From contig NZ_QYUL01000001.1 of assembly GCF_003590795.1 (NCBI RefSeq), positions 1,257,001 through 1,321,000 on the forward strand: 64,000 nt of DNA, given 5' to 3'. This document shows positions 10,118 through 19,869 of this stretch, piece after piece. The translations under genes were made by a program, and so were the position numbers. How positions within the stretch are numbered: position 1 is the stretch's first letter; the number at the start of each line of letters is the position of its first letter. The notes under the pieces are model-generated. The model did not search any database. It was given only the letters and a program-made list of their open reading frames with translations, and had not been told where the DNA came from. This DNA is from Azospirillum cavernae (GTDB lineage: Bacteria > Pseudomonadota > Alphaproteobacteria > Azospirillales > Azospirillaceae).

Positions 10118-12328
10118 CTGTTTGGGGAAGCCGTTGGGCGGCATCTTCCCCACCCCGGCGCGGTCGTCCAACCAGCCGGTCAGATCGGTGACGGTGAAGA
10201 CCCGCTCGCCATGCTTCCAGGTCAGGCCGTCGGCCAGCGCGAAGCTCTTCACGTCGGCGACGCTGGCGTCCTTGTATTTCTGCAACTGGACGCCCTTGCC
10301 GCGCGTCATCAGCGGCACCTGGATCAACGGGAAAATCACCAACTTCCGATTGTTGCCGATCACCGCCAGATGGTCGCCGGTCAGCGGGTGGCAGATGCGG
10401 GCGCTGCGACCGTCTTCCAGATTGAGAACCTGCTTGCCGCTGCGGGTCTGGGCCAGAACCTCGACCTCCTCCACCTGGAAGCCGCGCCCGTCGTCGGACG
10501 CGACCAGCAGCTTGCGGCCCGGCTGGTGGCGGAACAGATCGACGATGTCGACGTCGTTGCCGAGATCAATCATCAGCCGGATCGGCTCGCCAAAGCCCCG
10601 GCCACGCGGCAGCTTGTCCACCCCCAGCGTGAAGAATTTCCCGTTGCTGGCGAAGACCAAAAGCTTGTCGGTGGTTTCGCAGGGAATGACGAAGCCCCGC
10701 GAATCGCCGTCCTTGTACTTCACATCCTCTTGATCGGCGTCGGTCAGATGGCCGCGCACGCTGCGGATCCAGCCCATTTTGGAGCAAATCACCGTCACCG
10801 GCTCGCGCTCCACCATCGCTTCCAGCGGAACGTCGATCAGGGCGGGGGCGTCGGCAATGTCGGTCCGCCGCTTGCCCAGCGCGCCGCCGCCGAACTTCTT
10901 CTTGATCTCGGCCACGCCGTCGGTGATGCGCTTCCAGCGCAGGGCCTCGTCGCCCAACAGCTCGGTCAGGCCGTTCTTTTCCGTGGTCAGCGCGTCATGC
11001 TCGCGCCGGATCTCCATCTCCTCCAGCTTGCGCAAATTGCGCAACCGCATGTTGAGGATGGCGTCAGCCTGAACGTCGGTCAGGGCGAAGACCCGCATCA
11101 GATCCTGTTTCGGCTCATCCTCTTCGCGGATGATGCGAATCACCTCGTCAAGGTTGAGGTAGGCGATCAGATAGCCGCTGAGGATCTCCAGCCGGTGCTC
11201 GATCTGCGCCAAGCGGTAGCGCGAGCGGCGGACCAGAACCTCGTGCCGGTGATCGAGGAAGGCCTGCAACACCTCGCGCAGATTCATCACGCGCGGGACA
11301 TGATCGGCGCCCAGCACATTCATGTTCAGCGAGAAGCGAATCTCCAGATCCGTGGCCTGGAACAGCGAGGCCATCAAGACCTCGGGATCGACGTTCCGGC
11401 TTTTCGGCACCAGGACCAGCCGCACGTCCTCCGCCGATTCGTCGCGGATGTCTTCCAGCAGAATCAGCTTCTTGGCGGTCAGCAGCTCGGCGACCTTTTC
11501 GACCAGCCGGGCCTTGGGCACCTGATAGGGCATCTCGGTGACGACGATCTGCCAGGTCCCTTGCGGCAGCTTTTCAACCGTCCACCGGGCGCGCAGCCGG
11601 AAGGATCCGCGCCCGGTGCGGTAGGATTCCACCACGCTCTCGCGCGATTCGACCATCACGCCGCCGGTGGGAAAATCCGGGCCGGGCATGAAGCCGACCA
11701 ACGTGTCGATGGGGGCGTCGCGGTGCTTGATGAGGTGTTTCAGCGCGTCGCAGATTTCGCCGACATTGTGCGGCGGAATGTTGGTGGCCATGCCGACGGC
11801 GATGCCGCTCGATCCGTTGGCCAACAGATTGGGAAAATTGGCGGGCAGAACCGTCGGTTCGTCGCCGTCGCCGTCGTAGGTGGCGCGGAAATCGACCGCG
11901 TCCTCGTCGATGCCGTCGAGCAGCGCCTTGGCGACCTCGGTCAGGCGGGCCTCGGTGTACCGCATGGCCGCCGCGTTGTCGCCGTCGATGTTGCCGAAAT
12001 TGCCCTGCCCGTCGATCAACGGGTAACGCACGGCGAAATCCTGCGCCAAGCGGACCAGCGCGTCATAGACCGACGTGTCGCCGTGCGGGTGGAATTTGCC
12101 GATCACGTCGCCAACGACGCGGGCGCATTTTTTGGGCGGAGTCGTCGGCTCCAGCCGAAGCTGGCTCATGGCGAACATGAGACGGCGGTGCACCGGCTTC
12201 AGCCCGTCGCGCACATCGGGCAGCGAGCGGGACATGATGGTGGACAGCGCGTAGCTGAGATACCGCTCGCCGAGAGCGTCGGCCAGCGGCTTTTCGAGGA
12301 TGTCGAGAGCAGGGTCTTGCGGCTTCAT
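10103..12328 (-). CDS. parC: DNA topoisomerase IV subunit A (ParC)
   Basis: The catalytic subunit of topoisomerase IV, which together with ParE decatenates replicated chromosomes. The 741 residues are the usual alphaproteobacterial length. The N-terminal breakage-reunion domain shows [20 protein letters not shown], the [20 protein letters not shown] region and the active-site tyrosine in [11 protein letters not shown] (Tyr124). The C-terminal half carries beta-pinwheel repeats such as [19 protein letters not shown]. It lies 10 bases downstream of recO on the same strand, the recO-parC arrangement common in this class. Confidence 0.96.
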   Translation of the reverse strand: MKPQDPALDILEKPLADALGERYLSYALSTIMSRSLPDVRDGLKPVHRRLMFAMSQLRLEPTTPPKKCARVVGDVIGKFHPHGDTSVYDALVRLAQDFAVRYPLIDGQGNFGNIDGDNAAAMRYTEARLTEVAKALLDGIDEDAVDFRATYDGDGDEPTVLPANFPNLLANGSSGIAVGMATNIPPHNVGEICDALKHLIKHRDAPIDTLVGFMPGPDFPTGGVMVESRESVVESYRTGRGSFRLRARWTVEKLPQGTWQIVVTEMPYQVPKARLVEKVAELLTAKKLILLEDIRDESAEDVRLVLVPKSRNVDPEVLMASLFQATDLEIRFSLNMNVLGADHVPRVMNLREVLQAFLDHRHEVLVRRSRYRLAQIEHRLEILSGYLIAYLNLDEVIRIIREEDEPKQDLMRVFALTDVQADAILNMRLRNLRKLEEMEIRREHDALTTEKNGLTELLGDEALRWKRITDGVAEIKKKFGGGALGKRRTDIADAPALIDVPLEAMVEREPVTVICSKMGWIRSVRGHLTDADQEDVKYKDGDSRGFVIPCETTDKLLVFASNGKFFTLGVDKLPRGRGFGEPIRLMIDLGNDVDIVDLFRHQPGRKLLVASDDGRGFQVEEVEVLAQTRSGKQVLNLEDGRSARICHPLTGDHLAVIGNNRKLVIFPLIQVPLMTRGKGVQLQKYKDASVADVKSFALADGLTWKHGERVFTVTDLTGWLDDRAGVGKMPPNGFPKQNRFT

Positions 12329-12338
12329 GGCGCCTTGT

Positions 12339-13070
12339 CTAACCGATCTGATCGCCGCGCGCCACCGCGTTCGCGTAACGTTCCTGCAAGCGAACGCGAG
12401 CGGGCGGCAAGGAGCCGTTCAACAGGCCGCGTTGCAGGAAATGGCCGGTCAGTTTCAGGCCGCTCATCACCTCCGCCGGGCCGCCGCCGCCCCGCCCGGC
12501 CAGGAAATCGGGCAAGGGCAACAGCCGGTCGCGGTAGGGTTCGCCGACCGACGCGGTGACGGCCCGCCCGGTGCGCGGGCTGACATAGGCCAGATAGTCG
12601 TTCGCCCCCGACACGGCGCAGCGGTCGAGATCCAGGCCGAATCCAAGCTCCGCCAGCAGCCCGACCTCCCACCGCACATAGGCTTCGGCCCAGGCCGGGC
12701 CGTCGAGCAGGTCGAACAGCGCCAGCAGCCCATCGAACAGCGCCGGGTGCGGTTCGTGATCGGCCAGCGCCGAATCCACCAAAGCGCAGGCGCTGGACAA
12801 GGCGGCCAAGCGCGCCGCCGCGTCAAAGAACAGCGCCGCGTAGCCCTTCACCGGCTCCAATGTGAAATGGCCGAGATGCTCGGCCAGCCGCCCGCGCCAG
12901 CGCGCCGCCAGCAGGCTTCCCGGCTCCAGCGCGCCGCGCAGTCGGGGCGACCGCCCCCCCGCGACCAGACCGGAATGCCGCCCATGGTTGCGGGTCAACA
13001 GTGTCGCCACCACCGCCCCTTCCCCATGCGGGCGCGTCGCCAAAAGGATTCCTTGGTCATCCCATTCCAT
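12339..13070 (-). CDS. recO: DNA repair protein RecO
   Basis: A recombination mediator that helps RecR load RecA on SSB-coated DNA. The 243 residues are normal length. The N-terminal OB-fold starts [26 protein letters not shown], with the conserved [21 protein letters not shown] and the helical C-terminal domain ([36 protein letters not shown]). In many proteobacteria recO directly follows era; here the two are about 45 kb apart with the siderophore locus between. Confidence 0.93.
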   Translation of the reverse strand: MEWDDQGILLATRPHGEGAVVATLLTRNHGRHSGLVAGGRSPRLRGALEPGSLLAARWRGRLAEHLGHFTLEPVKGYAALFFDAAARLAALSSACALVDSALADHEPHPALFDGLLALFDLLDGPAWAEAYVRWEVGLLAELGFGLDLDRCAVSGANDYLAYVSPRTGRAVTASVGEPYRDRLLPLPDFLAGRGGGGPAEVMSGLKLTGHFLQRGLLNGSLPPARVRLQERYANAVARGDQIG

Positions 13071-13088
13071 GGCTTTAAGCTCTATCAG

Positions 13089-13120
13089 GACAAAGGCGTT
13101 GTCGCCAGACCGCCTTTGTC
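13089..13120. promoter_or_regulatory. 10-bp inverted repeat in the recO / PAS-EAL divergent region
   Basis: GACAAAGGCG and CGCCTTTGTC form a perfect 10-bp inverted repeat separated by 12 bases, midway between the divergent starts of recO and the PAS-GGDEF-EAL gene. A TTGACT sequence follows at 13130. It may be an operator or a transcript hairpin; nothing identifies a partner. Confidence 0.3.
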
Positions 13121-13285
13121 GGCAGGAACTTGACTTTTCTCGGCGTCGGGTCTACCCGAACCCCCTCTTGATTGCTCGTTCACGACACAAACATTAGACT
13201 GACGCGATCGCACCGACGTTGTGTTGATCGCTCGGATCGGGGGAGTTTCCCCCAAACACCAGCACGGAGGTCGAAACAGGGGGTC

Positions 13286-15793
13286 TTGGGCAGCAACATC
13301 GACCGATATCTTCTGGCCGAAAAGGCCGGATCCGAAGGTGTGTGGGATTGGGATCTGCGGACGGACACGCTGTATCTCTCCCCCCGCTTCAAGGGATTTC
13401 TTGGCCTCCCCCCCGGCGACGCCAACCGGCCGCGCGATTGGCTGTCGCTGGTGCATGCCGACGACGTCGAGTGGCTGAACGCGTCCTTCGAGGCGCAAAT
13501 GGTCGGGCTGGCGATCCCCTTCCAGATCGAACACCGCGTCCGCCACGCCGACGCCGCCATCAGCGGTGACGCCATCGAGTGGCGCTGGCTGGTCTGTCGC
13601 GGCATGGCCGTGATGGACAGCCTGGGCGAGCCGATCCGGCTGGTCGGCTCCGTCGCCGACATCACCGACCGCAAGATTGCCGAACAGGCCCTGCGCAAAA
13701 GCGAGGAGCGTTACGCGCTCGCGGCGGCGGCCAGCAATGACGGGCTGTATGATTGGGATCTGATCGCCAACCGGGTCTATTACGCCCCGCGCTGGGCCTC
13801 GCTGCTCGGCCTGTCCGCCAGCGATCTGAGCGACAGCCCGGAGGAATGGCTGGGCCGCGTCCACCCCGCCGACCGCCCGGCTTTGACGACGGCGCTCGCC
13901 GCGCTGAACGGCAGCGAGGACGGCGCGTTCCAGGCGGAATACCGGATGCGCGGCGCCGACGGTCAAACCCGCTGGTTCGCCTGCCGGGGCATCGCCGCGC
14001 TCGACCCGATGGGGGAGCCGGTTCGGCTGGTCGGCAGCCAATCCGACATCACCGACCGCAAAACCGCCGAACAGCGCCTGCGCCAGAGCGAGGAGCGTTA
14101 CGCCCTGGCCGCCGCCGGGGCCGCCGATGGGCTGTGGGATTGGAACATCGACAATGGCGAGGTCTATTATTCGCCGCGCTGGAAAGCGATGCTGGGGTTG
14201 GACGAGCCGGAGGTCGCCAGCACCATCACCGAATGGTTCAGCCGCGTCGTTCCCGACGATTTGGACGGGCTGCGCACCGCCGTCAACCTGCATCTGACCG
14301 GCGAACGCAACCATCTTCAGCATGAATTCCGCATCCGGCGCTCCGACGGCGGCGAGTCCTGGATGCTGGTGCGCGGTCTGGCGGTGCGCGACGACAAGGG
14401 GTGCGCCGTCCGCATGGCCGGGTCGATGACCGACATCACCGCCCGCAAAAAGGCCGAACAGCAATTGCTGTTCGACGCCTTCCACGACGCCATGACCGGC
14501 CTGCCCAACCGCACCCTGCTGCTCGACCGCATCGGCCAAGCCCTGGACCGCAACCGGCGGGCGGGCGCCCGGCAATTCGCCGCCATCCTGATTGATCTGG
14601 ACCGTTTCAAGGCGATCAACGACGCGCTGGGCAGCGCCACCGGCGACCGGCTGCTGAAGATCATCGCCAAGCGTCTGGACAACAGCCGCCGCGTCGGCGA
14701 CACGCTGGCCCGCCTGTCCGCCGACGAGTTCGCCGTCCTGCTCGACGAGATCGACGACGTCGGCGACGCGCTGGGCGCCGCCGAGCGCATGGCACAGGCG
14801 ATTTCCCGCCCGGTGACTCTGGAAGGGCATGACGTGGTGCTGACCTCCTCCATCGGCGTCGCCTTGAGCGCCACCGGCTATGACCGGGCCGAAGACATGC
14901 TGCGCGACGCCAGCCTCGCCATGTACCGGGCCAAGACCGGCGGGCGGGCGCGGATCGACGTGTTCGACAGCCATCTGCGCCGTCAAGCCATGGCGATGAT
15001 GCGCACCGAGGCCGATTTGCGGACAGCGTTGGAGCAGGACCAGCTTTGTCTTTACTATCAGCCCATCGTCTCGCTGCGCACCGGCCAGATCGCCGGGTTC
15101 GAGGCGCTGATGCGCTGGAACCACCCCGACCGTGGCTTGGTGCCGCCCAACGATTTCATCCCGCTGGCCGAGGAAACCGGCCTGATCGTGCCGATGGGCC
15201 GTTGGGCCTTGCAGGTGGCGACGCGGCAATTGCAGGTCTGGCAGGAGCGGTTCCCCCGCCCAACCCCGCTGTTCATGAGCGTCAACGTCTCCTCCCGCCA
15301 ATTCCGCGACGATGATCTGGTTCAGGTGGTCGGCGATCTTCTGGCGGCGATTCCGATTCCGCCCTCCAGCCTGAAGCTGGAGCTGACGGAAAGCCTGCTG
15401 ATGGCGGATCCCGAAAAATACGAGGCCGTGATGCGGCGAATCCGCGACATGGACGTGCGGCTGTCGATTGACGATTTCGGCACCGGCTATTCGTCGCTGG
15501 CCTATCTGCACCGCTTTCCGGTGGACACGCTGAAGATCGACCGCAGCTTCGTCCAGGCCATCGCGTCCGGCCAGGGCAACGCCGCCATCGTCCATGTCAT
15601 TTCCACGCTGGCCACCATCCTCAACATGGACGCCATCGCCGAAGGGGTGGAAACCGCCGAGGAAGCCGGGTATCTCAGCGACATCATGTGCAAATACGCC
15701 CAAGGCTACCATTTCGCCCGCCCCGCCCCGCCCGACGTCGCCGAACGGTTGCTGGCCGCCGAAGCGGCGCCGGGCGTCGCGCTTATTCCTTAA
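13286..15793 (+). CDS. PAS-PAS-PAS-GGDEF-EAL signalling protein, probably a c-di-GMP phosphodiesterase
   Basis: A cytoplasmic protein with no membrane helix. Three PAS/PAC repeats (about residues 5-400) are each joined by an RKxAEQxLRxSEERYALAAA-type linker. They are followed by a GGDEF domain and an EAL domain. The cyclase motif is degenerate (SADEF, about residues 478-482). The EAL domain keeps its catalytic set: EAL at 606-608, NVSSRQF, LELTES, IDDFGTGYSSL, KIDRSF and AEGVE. It therefore probably degrades c-di-GMP and uses the GGDEF half as a sensor. The start is uncertain: TTG 13286 follows an AGGGGG run and directly precedes the first PAS, while TTG 13172 in the same frame would add 38 atypical residues. 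Confidence 0.88.
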   Translation: MGSNIDRYLLAEKAGSEGVWDWDLRTDTLYLSPRFKGFLGLPPGDANRPRDWLSLVHADDVEWLNASFEAQMVGLAIPFQIEHRVRHADAAISGDAIEWRWLVCRGMAVMDSLGEPIRLVGSVADITDRKIAEQALRKSEERYALAAAASNDGLYDWDLIANRVYYAPRWASLLGLSASDLSDSPEEWLGRVHPADRPALTTALAALNGSEDGAFQAEYRMRGADGQTRWFACRGIAALDPMGEPVRLVGSQSDITDRKTAEQRLRQSEERYALAAAGAADGLWDWNIDNGEVYYSPRWKAMLGLDEPEVASTITEWFSRVVPDDLDGLRTAVNLHLTGERNHLQHEFRIRRSDGGESWMLVRGLAVRDDKGCAVRMAGSMTDITARKKAEQQLLFDAFHDAMTGLPNRTLLLDRIGQALDRNRRAGARQFAAILIDLDRFKAINDALGSATGDRLLKIIAKRLDNSRRVGDTLARLSADEFAVLLDEIDDVGDALGAAERMAQAISRPVTLEGHDVVLTSSIGVALSATGYDRAEDMLRDASLAMYRAKTGGRARIDVFDSHLRRQAMAMMRTEADLRTALEQDQLCLYYQPIVSLRTGQIAGFEALMRWNHPDRGLVPPNDFIPLAEETGLIVPMGRWALQVATRQLQVWQERFPRPTPLFMSVNVSSRQFRDDDLVQVVGDLLAAIPIPPSSLKLELTESLLMADPEKYEAVMRRIRDMDVRLSIDDFGTGYSSLAYLHRFPVDTLKIDRSFVQAIASGQGNAAIVHVISTLATILNMDAIAEGVETAEEAGYLSDIMCKYAQGYHFARPAPPDVAERLLAAEAAPGVALIP

Positions 15794-15827
15794 ACACGAT
15801 CCACCATCATCGACCGGAGACTCCGCC

Positions 15828-16211
15828 ATGTCCGACCGCAGTTGCGGCGAATGCACCCTGTGCTGCAAATTGATGGGGGTGCCGGAGCTGAAAAAGCCGT
15901 CCGCCAAATGGTGCGCGTCCTGCGACCAGGGCAAGGGCTGCACCGTGTATGAGGAGCGCCCGCCCTCCTGCCGGAATTTTCAGTGTTTCTGGCTGATGGA
16001 CGAGAATTTCCCCGACGAATTCCGCCCCGACCGCATCCACGCGCTGGCCGCCTTCAACGACGTGAAGAACAGTTGCGTGCTCCACGTCGATCCGGCCAAG
16101 CCGCGCGCCATGGGCAGCCCCCAGGTTCAGGCGCTGACCGACGCCTTGCTCAAGACCTACGAGAAGGTGTTTTTCCTGTGCGGCAAGGAAAGCGCCATGA
16201 TGCAGCGGTGA
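15828..16211 (+). CDS. CxxCxxCC-type (YkgJ-like) putative metal-binding protein
   Basis: A 127-residue cytoplasmic protein with the family hallmark CGECTLCCKLMG at residues 6-17. A second Cys set (WCASC and GKGCTVYEERPPSCRNFQCFW) could complete an iron-sulfur or zinc site. The function of this family is not established. CCGGAGA precedes the ATG. It lies 34 bases after the EAL gene and could be cotranscribed with it, and it converges with the siderophore exporter gene. Confidence 0.85.
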   Translation: MSDRSCGECTLCCKLMGVPELKKPSAKWCASCDQGKGCTVYEERPPSCRNFQCFWLMDENFPDEFRPDRIHALAAFNDVKNSCVLHVDPAKPRAMGSPQVQALTDALLKTYEKVFFLCGKESAMMQR

Positions 16212-16249
16212 GGCCGTCGTCTGTTTGAGGCGTGAGTCGCGCCGATGCG

Positions 16250-17896
16250 TCAAGACAGAAGCGGGCTTTCGACCTTCGGCGCTTTCCTGCGATTTTCGCA
16301 GGCGATCAACCCTCCATTCTCCATTTTGTAAAGAGAATCAGCCAAGCTGAAATAATGATCGTCGTGCGTGATCGCGATGATTGTTTTTCCTTGTTTCTTT
16401 AGGAGCGGAATGATTTCCGTGTAAAAGATGCGGCGGAACTCCGGGTCTTGATCGGCGGCCCACTCGTCGAGGATTAGGATCGACTTGTCTTCCAAGATGG
16501 CCGAAATCAGGGCCAGACGCTTCCGCTGCCCCTGAGACAGCGCGGTGGTGCTCCACGCCCCTTCGCGCAGCGCAACCTTGCCATCCAGCGCCAACAACCG
16601 CAGCAGCGGGTTTGCGACAGCCAAGGTCGGCGGCAAGCCTTCGGCGGTCAGCGCCTCGGCGAACAGATGAAAGTCGCTGAGGATCACCGCGACATGCTGG
16701 CGATACCACGCCGTTTGATCGGCGGTGATGGCCCGGTCAGCGAAACGGATGGCCCCCGCTTGGGGCGGGTAAAGCCCCGCGACCAGCCGGGCGAAGGTCG
16801 ATTTTCCCGATCCGTTGCCGCCAATGATGAAGACGATTTCGCCACGTTCGACGGTCAAATCGACCGGCCCGAAGGCGAAACCGGCATCCTCGCCGCGCGG
16901 CGGATAATGATAGGACAGCCCGCGCAACTCCAGCCGCGACCAGTCGGCGGCGGGGCGCGGCGGGGCGATGTCCTCCCCCGCTTCGGCCAGGGCCAGCGAC
17001 CCCACCGTCTGGACGGCGATGTTTCCGGCGATCCAATGCGGCAGGGAGCCAATCAGCCCGGCCAGCGGCGCGCGGATGAACAGCACCATGGTGGTGGCGG
17101 CGGTCGCCTGCTCGACCGTGCCGATCCCCAGCCCCTGTTTGAGGATGAGAACCGCAAGGATGGTCAGAAGGACGGCGCTGTTGACGAGGTTGGCGGTCAA
17201 CACCCCGAACAGGTCGGCGGTCGCTTCTTGCTTGCGGGCCTCGGCGGCGGCGGGGCGCAGACCGTCGCGCAGGAAGGCCAGCCGCCGCGCCCGGCTCAGC
17301 CGCAGCTCGTTTCGCCCCCGGATCAAGGCGTCGAACGCCTCATGGATCCGGTCATCGGCCATGCGGGCCAGCCGCTTGTGCCGCTTGGCGCGCCCACCCA
17401 GCGCGCGCGCCACGACGACGACCAGCCCCGTCACCAACGCCAGCGCCAGCGCGTAGACCGGCGACAGCCAGACCAGATAGCCATAGCCGCTGACCAGCAC
17501 GCTGCCGCCGAACATCACGAACGGCAGGCTGTTGAAGGCTTGGCTGATCGCCGCCACATCCTTGGTCAGCGTCGCCAGAATGCGCGGGCCGCCGATCCGG
17601 TCGATGGTCTCGACGTCGGTGGCCATCAACCGCTCGACCAAATTGAGACGGAGGTCCCGCACGATGTCGTGGCCTGCGCCAATAATCAGCGATTGCGACG
17701 CCAACCCCAGCCCGAACAGCGCGGCGATCAACGCCAGCCCGGCCCCCGCCGTCATCCACAAATGGACCGAAGGCGCGGCAAGGGCGTGGTTGAACAGGGC
17801 CACCGCGCTGATTCCGGCGATGGCCGCGCCCAGATTCAAAACGCCGCCCAGCGCCACGCGCCGCCAGCGGCCTTTCAGAATGGACAACAGCGTCAC
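16250..17896 (-). CDS. Cyclic-peptide-type siderophore ABC exporter (PvdE/SyrD-like)
   Basis: A fused membrane-plus-ATPase half-transporter of 548 residues. The N-terminal ~310 residues contain about six hydrophobic helices. The C-terminal ATPase has Walker A IGGNGSGKST (about 357-366), the signature LSQGQRKRL (about 452) and Walker B ILILDEWAADQDP (about 473). The EWAADQDP ending is typical of the PvdE-like family that exports NRPS siderophores or their precursors from the cytoplasm to the periplasm. The GTG start overlaps the stop of the PepSY gene (GTGA), so it is translationally coupled to the uptake genes upstream. Export of this locus's peptide is inferred from context. The family name does not prove that the product is cyclic. 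Confidence 0.88.
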   Translation of the reverse strand: MTLLSILKGRWRRVALGGVLNLGAAIAGISAVALFNHALAAPSVHLWMTAGAGLALIAALFGLGLASQSLIIGAGHDIVRDLRLNLVERLMATDVETIDRIGGPRILATLTKDVAAISQAFNSLPFVMFGGSVLVSGYGYLVWLSPVYALALALVTGLVVVVARALGGRAKRHKRLARMADDRIHEAFDALIRGRNELRLSRARRLAFLRDGLRPAAAEARKQEATADLFGVLTANLVNSAVLLTILAVLILKQGLGIGTVEQATAATTMVLFIRAPLAGLIGSLPHWIAGNIAVQTVGSLALAEAGEDIAPPRPAADWSRLELRGLSYHYPPRGEDAGFAFGPVDLTVERGEIVFIIGGNGSGKSTFARLVAGLYPPQAGAIRFADRAITADQTAWYRQHVAVILSDFHLFAEALTAEGLPPTLAVANPLLRLLALDGKVALREGAWSTTALSQGQRKRLALISAILEDKSILILDEWAADQDPEFRRIFYTEIIPLLKKQGKTIIAITHDDHYFSLADSLYKMENGGLIACENRRKAPKVESPLLS

Positions 17897-19398
17897 GCGG
17901 TTTCTCCCGCCAAGGCCCCGACGACCACCCGGCGCTGGCGCCAAGCGACGGCGAACAGCCAGCCTGCGAACAGCCAGGCGGTGGCGTCCACCACCATCAC
18001 CGGCGCGCATCCCAACCATGGCGCCGACGGAAACAGCGCCAGACGCAGCAGCGGCAACCCGGCGTAGGCGACCGCCAGCACCGGCAGCGCGACCCGCGAC
18101 AGGGCGGGCCGCAGCCGGTCCAGCGCGGGCAAAAGATGAAGCAGGATGGCCGCCGCCGCGACCGACCACACCAACCACGGCCGCGTCGCGCCGCTCACCA
18201 GATTGTCGGTCAGCAGGACCAGCGGCAGCAGGATGTACAGCGCGTTGTTGGCGGCGAACAGCCGCATCGACCAGGGAATCCGCCCATCCCGCCCCTTCTC
18301 GCCGCGCAACCACAGCAGCTTCATCCCGGAATCGACGATCCACAGACACAGAACGCCAAGCAGGCAATAGACCAGCGCCGTCGTGGTGCCGCCAAAGCGG
18401 GCGTAGTGCAACGGGCGCAGGGCGCTTTCCACCACCCCGGCCCAACCGCCGTCGCGGGCGTCGCGCGCCGGGCCAAGCGCGCCGTCGGACAGGGAACAAT
18501 CGGCGCGCAGGCTGCCAGCCCCCTCCCCCGCCCAGGTCAGGCGGCCATGGGGGATGCCCTCGACCATCAGCCGGTCGCCCTGGCGTTGGATGCGCCCGAC
18601 GCGCGCGTCGGGAAAGCGCTCGGCGAAACGATCCAGGCAGCGGGCGAAACCAGCGGGAACGCCGCCCGCCGCGTCCACCGAGGCTTTGCCCGGTTCGTCG
18701 TCGCTCATCAGGGCGCGCAGGGCGGCGGGGTTTCCCCCCGTCTGCAACACGGCGTCCAGCGGCAGGCTGGCCACCTTCAACCCCAGAATTCCGCCGGTCA
18801 GCCCCATGACGAACAGATAGGGGATCAACCAGAAGCCAAAACGCTTGTGCGCGTCGCTCAAATCAAGCAGCCGGGACCGGCGGCGCCAGCTCCAGGCCTC
18901 GCGGATCAGCTTGCCATGGATGAACAGGCCGGTGCCGACCAGCAGAACGATCAAAATCCCGGCCAACCCCATCAGGAACCGGCCATAGGGTTTGGGCAGC
19001 AACAGATCGGTGTGCAGCCGCCGGAACAGCGTGTCGGTCAGCACGCCGTTCCACGGAACCATCACGTCGGCGCCCGGATTGACCACCAGATTGGTCAGCG
19101 GCGCCGTCTCGCCAAAACGACCGGAAAAGATGAAGAAGGGGCGCAGCGGGTTGGGCGCCATCATCGTCCATTGCGCGCCCACCGCGTGGCGGGCGGCGAC
19201 GTGACGCAGGCTGTCCACCGCGTCGGGCGGCGGTTGAATAACCGCCGCCGCCAGCGCGGGCGTCATCCAGGGCCGGACGAAATCGGCGTAGAAGGCGAGG
19301 ATTCCCGTCCACAGCGACCAGGAAATCAACAGGCAAAACACCAGGCTGATGACCCGATGGATCGACAGCAAACGGTTGGACGCGGCCTGACTCAGCAT
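17893..19398 (-). CDS. PepSY-associated membrane protein, putative inner-membrane ferric-siderophore reductase
   Basis: A 501-residue inner-membrane protein with about eight hydrophobic helices. Four PepSY_TM-type helices come first (around residues 10-35, 140-162, 190-210 and 340-365), with a large periplasmic loop between helices 1 and 2 and another after helix 3. Histidines at helix ends (SIHRVIS, FIHGKLI, DAHKRFGFWL) fit the haem-ligating pattern of this family. FoxB-like members reduce ferric siderophores to release iron. Its place directly after a TonB receptor and before the exporter supports that role. The specific substrate is unknown. Helices 5-8 form an extra C-terminal membrane block. 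Confidence 0.8.
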   Translation of the reverse strand: MLSQAASNRLLSIHRVISLVFCLLISWSLWTGILAFYADFVRPWMTPALAAAVIQPPPDAVDSLRHVAARHAVGAQWTMMAPNPLRPFFIFSGRFGETAPLTNLVVNPGADVMVPWNGVLTDTLFRRLHTDLLLPKPYGRFLMGLAGILIVLLVGTGLFIHGKLIREAWSWRRRSRLLDLSDAHKRFGFWLIPYLFVMGLTGGILGLKVASLPLDAVLQTGGNPAALRALMSDDEPGKASVDAAGGVPAGFARCLDRFAERFPDARVGRIQRQGDRLMVEGIPHGRLTWAGEGAGSLRADCSLSDGALGPARDARDGGWAGVVESALRPLHYARFGGTTTALVYCLLGVLCLWIVDSGMKLLWLRGEKGRDGRIPWSMRLFAANNALYILLPLVLLTDNLVSGATRPWLVWSVAAAAILLHLLPALDRLRPALSRVALPVLAVAYAGLPLLRLALFPSAPWLGCAPVMVVDATAWLFAGWLFAVAWRQRRVVVGALAGETA

Positions 19399-19420
19399 GG
19401 GATTCTCCGCATCGAACCGC

Positions 19421-19648
19421 TCACCGGCTCGGTTGCTTGGCGCTGGACGGCGCGGCTTTGGCCGGGGTGGCGATCCACAAGGCGACGAACCATTGGACCG
19501 TCCACAGGACCGGCCCGGCGACCATGACGCTGTGCAAACGCTCGGTCCCCGTCATGCCCGCCAGAGCGCACAAGCCGGACACCACCGCCAGCGACAGCGG
19601 CAGCCCCAGCAGCAGGCTGGCGATGGACACCAGAATCGCGCGCCTCAT
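19421..19648 (-). CDS. Small membrane protein of the siderophore uptake operon
   Basis: 75 residues with two hydrophobic helices (about 4-27 and 40-60) and a polar Ala/Ser/Lys tail. Its ATG overlaps the stop of the preceding small gene (ATGA at 19645-19648). Small proteins of this size and position, resembling the DUF3649 type, are often found between TonB siderophore receptors and PepSY membrane proteins. The family match is from memory and is tentative, and the molecular role is unknown. Confidence 0.65.
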   Translation of the reverse strand: MRRAILVSIASLLLGLPLSLAVVSGLCALAGMTGTERLHSVMVAGPVLWTVQWFVALWIATPAKAAPSSAKQPSR

Positions 19649-19869
19649 CGCCGCCCCCGCGCGTCGGGGGATTCCCGCAGCAAAGCGGTCAGCAGGCTGC
19701 CGGACAACCCAATCTCCATCAGCGCCAGCGCGATCCCGGCCTCGGTCCCAACGCTGGGCAGCGCGACGGCCAATCCGCCAATCTGAAGCGCCCAAAAGGC
19801 GCCCCAGACCAGCAGACGGGTCCGGCGGTCTTGCGGATGCCGTTTAGAAATCAAGGCTGAGGCCGCCAT
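19645..19869 (-). CDS. Small two-helix membrane protein downstream of the TonB receptor
   Basis: About 74 residues with a basic N-terminus (SKRHPQDRRTRL) and two hydrophobic helices (WGAFWALQIGGLAVALPSVG and GIALALMEIGLSGSLLTALL). It overlaps the 3' end of the receptor gene by 26 bases if ATG 19869 is used; TTG 19854 is the other candidate. It resembles the DUF3325-type small proteins seen in siderophore uptake operons, but that is tentative. Coupled overlaps on both sides suggest one transcript: receptor, two small membrane proteins, PepSY protein, exporter. Confidence 0.6.
   Translation of the reverse strand: MAASALISKRHPQDRRTRLLVWGAFWALQIGGLAVALPSVGTEAGIALALMEIGLSGSLLTALLRESPDARGRR

Noticed and set aside
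16250-17896. Taking the cyclic-peptide exporter family as proof of a cyclic siderophore
   Set aside because: PvdE-like exporters also handle non-cyclic peptides; the thioesterase could hydrolyse or cyclise, and the sequence does not decide.
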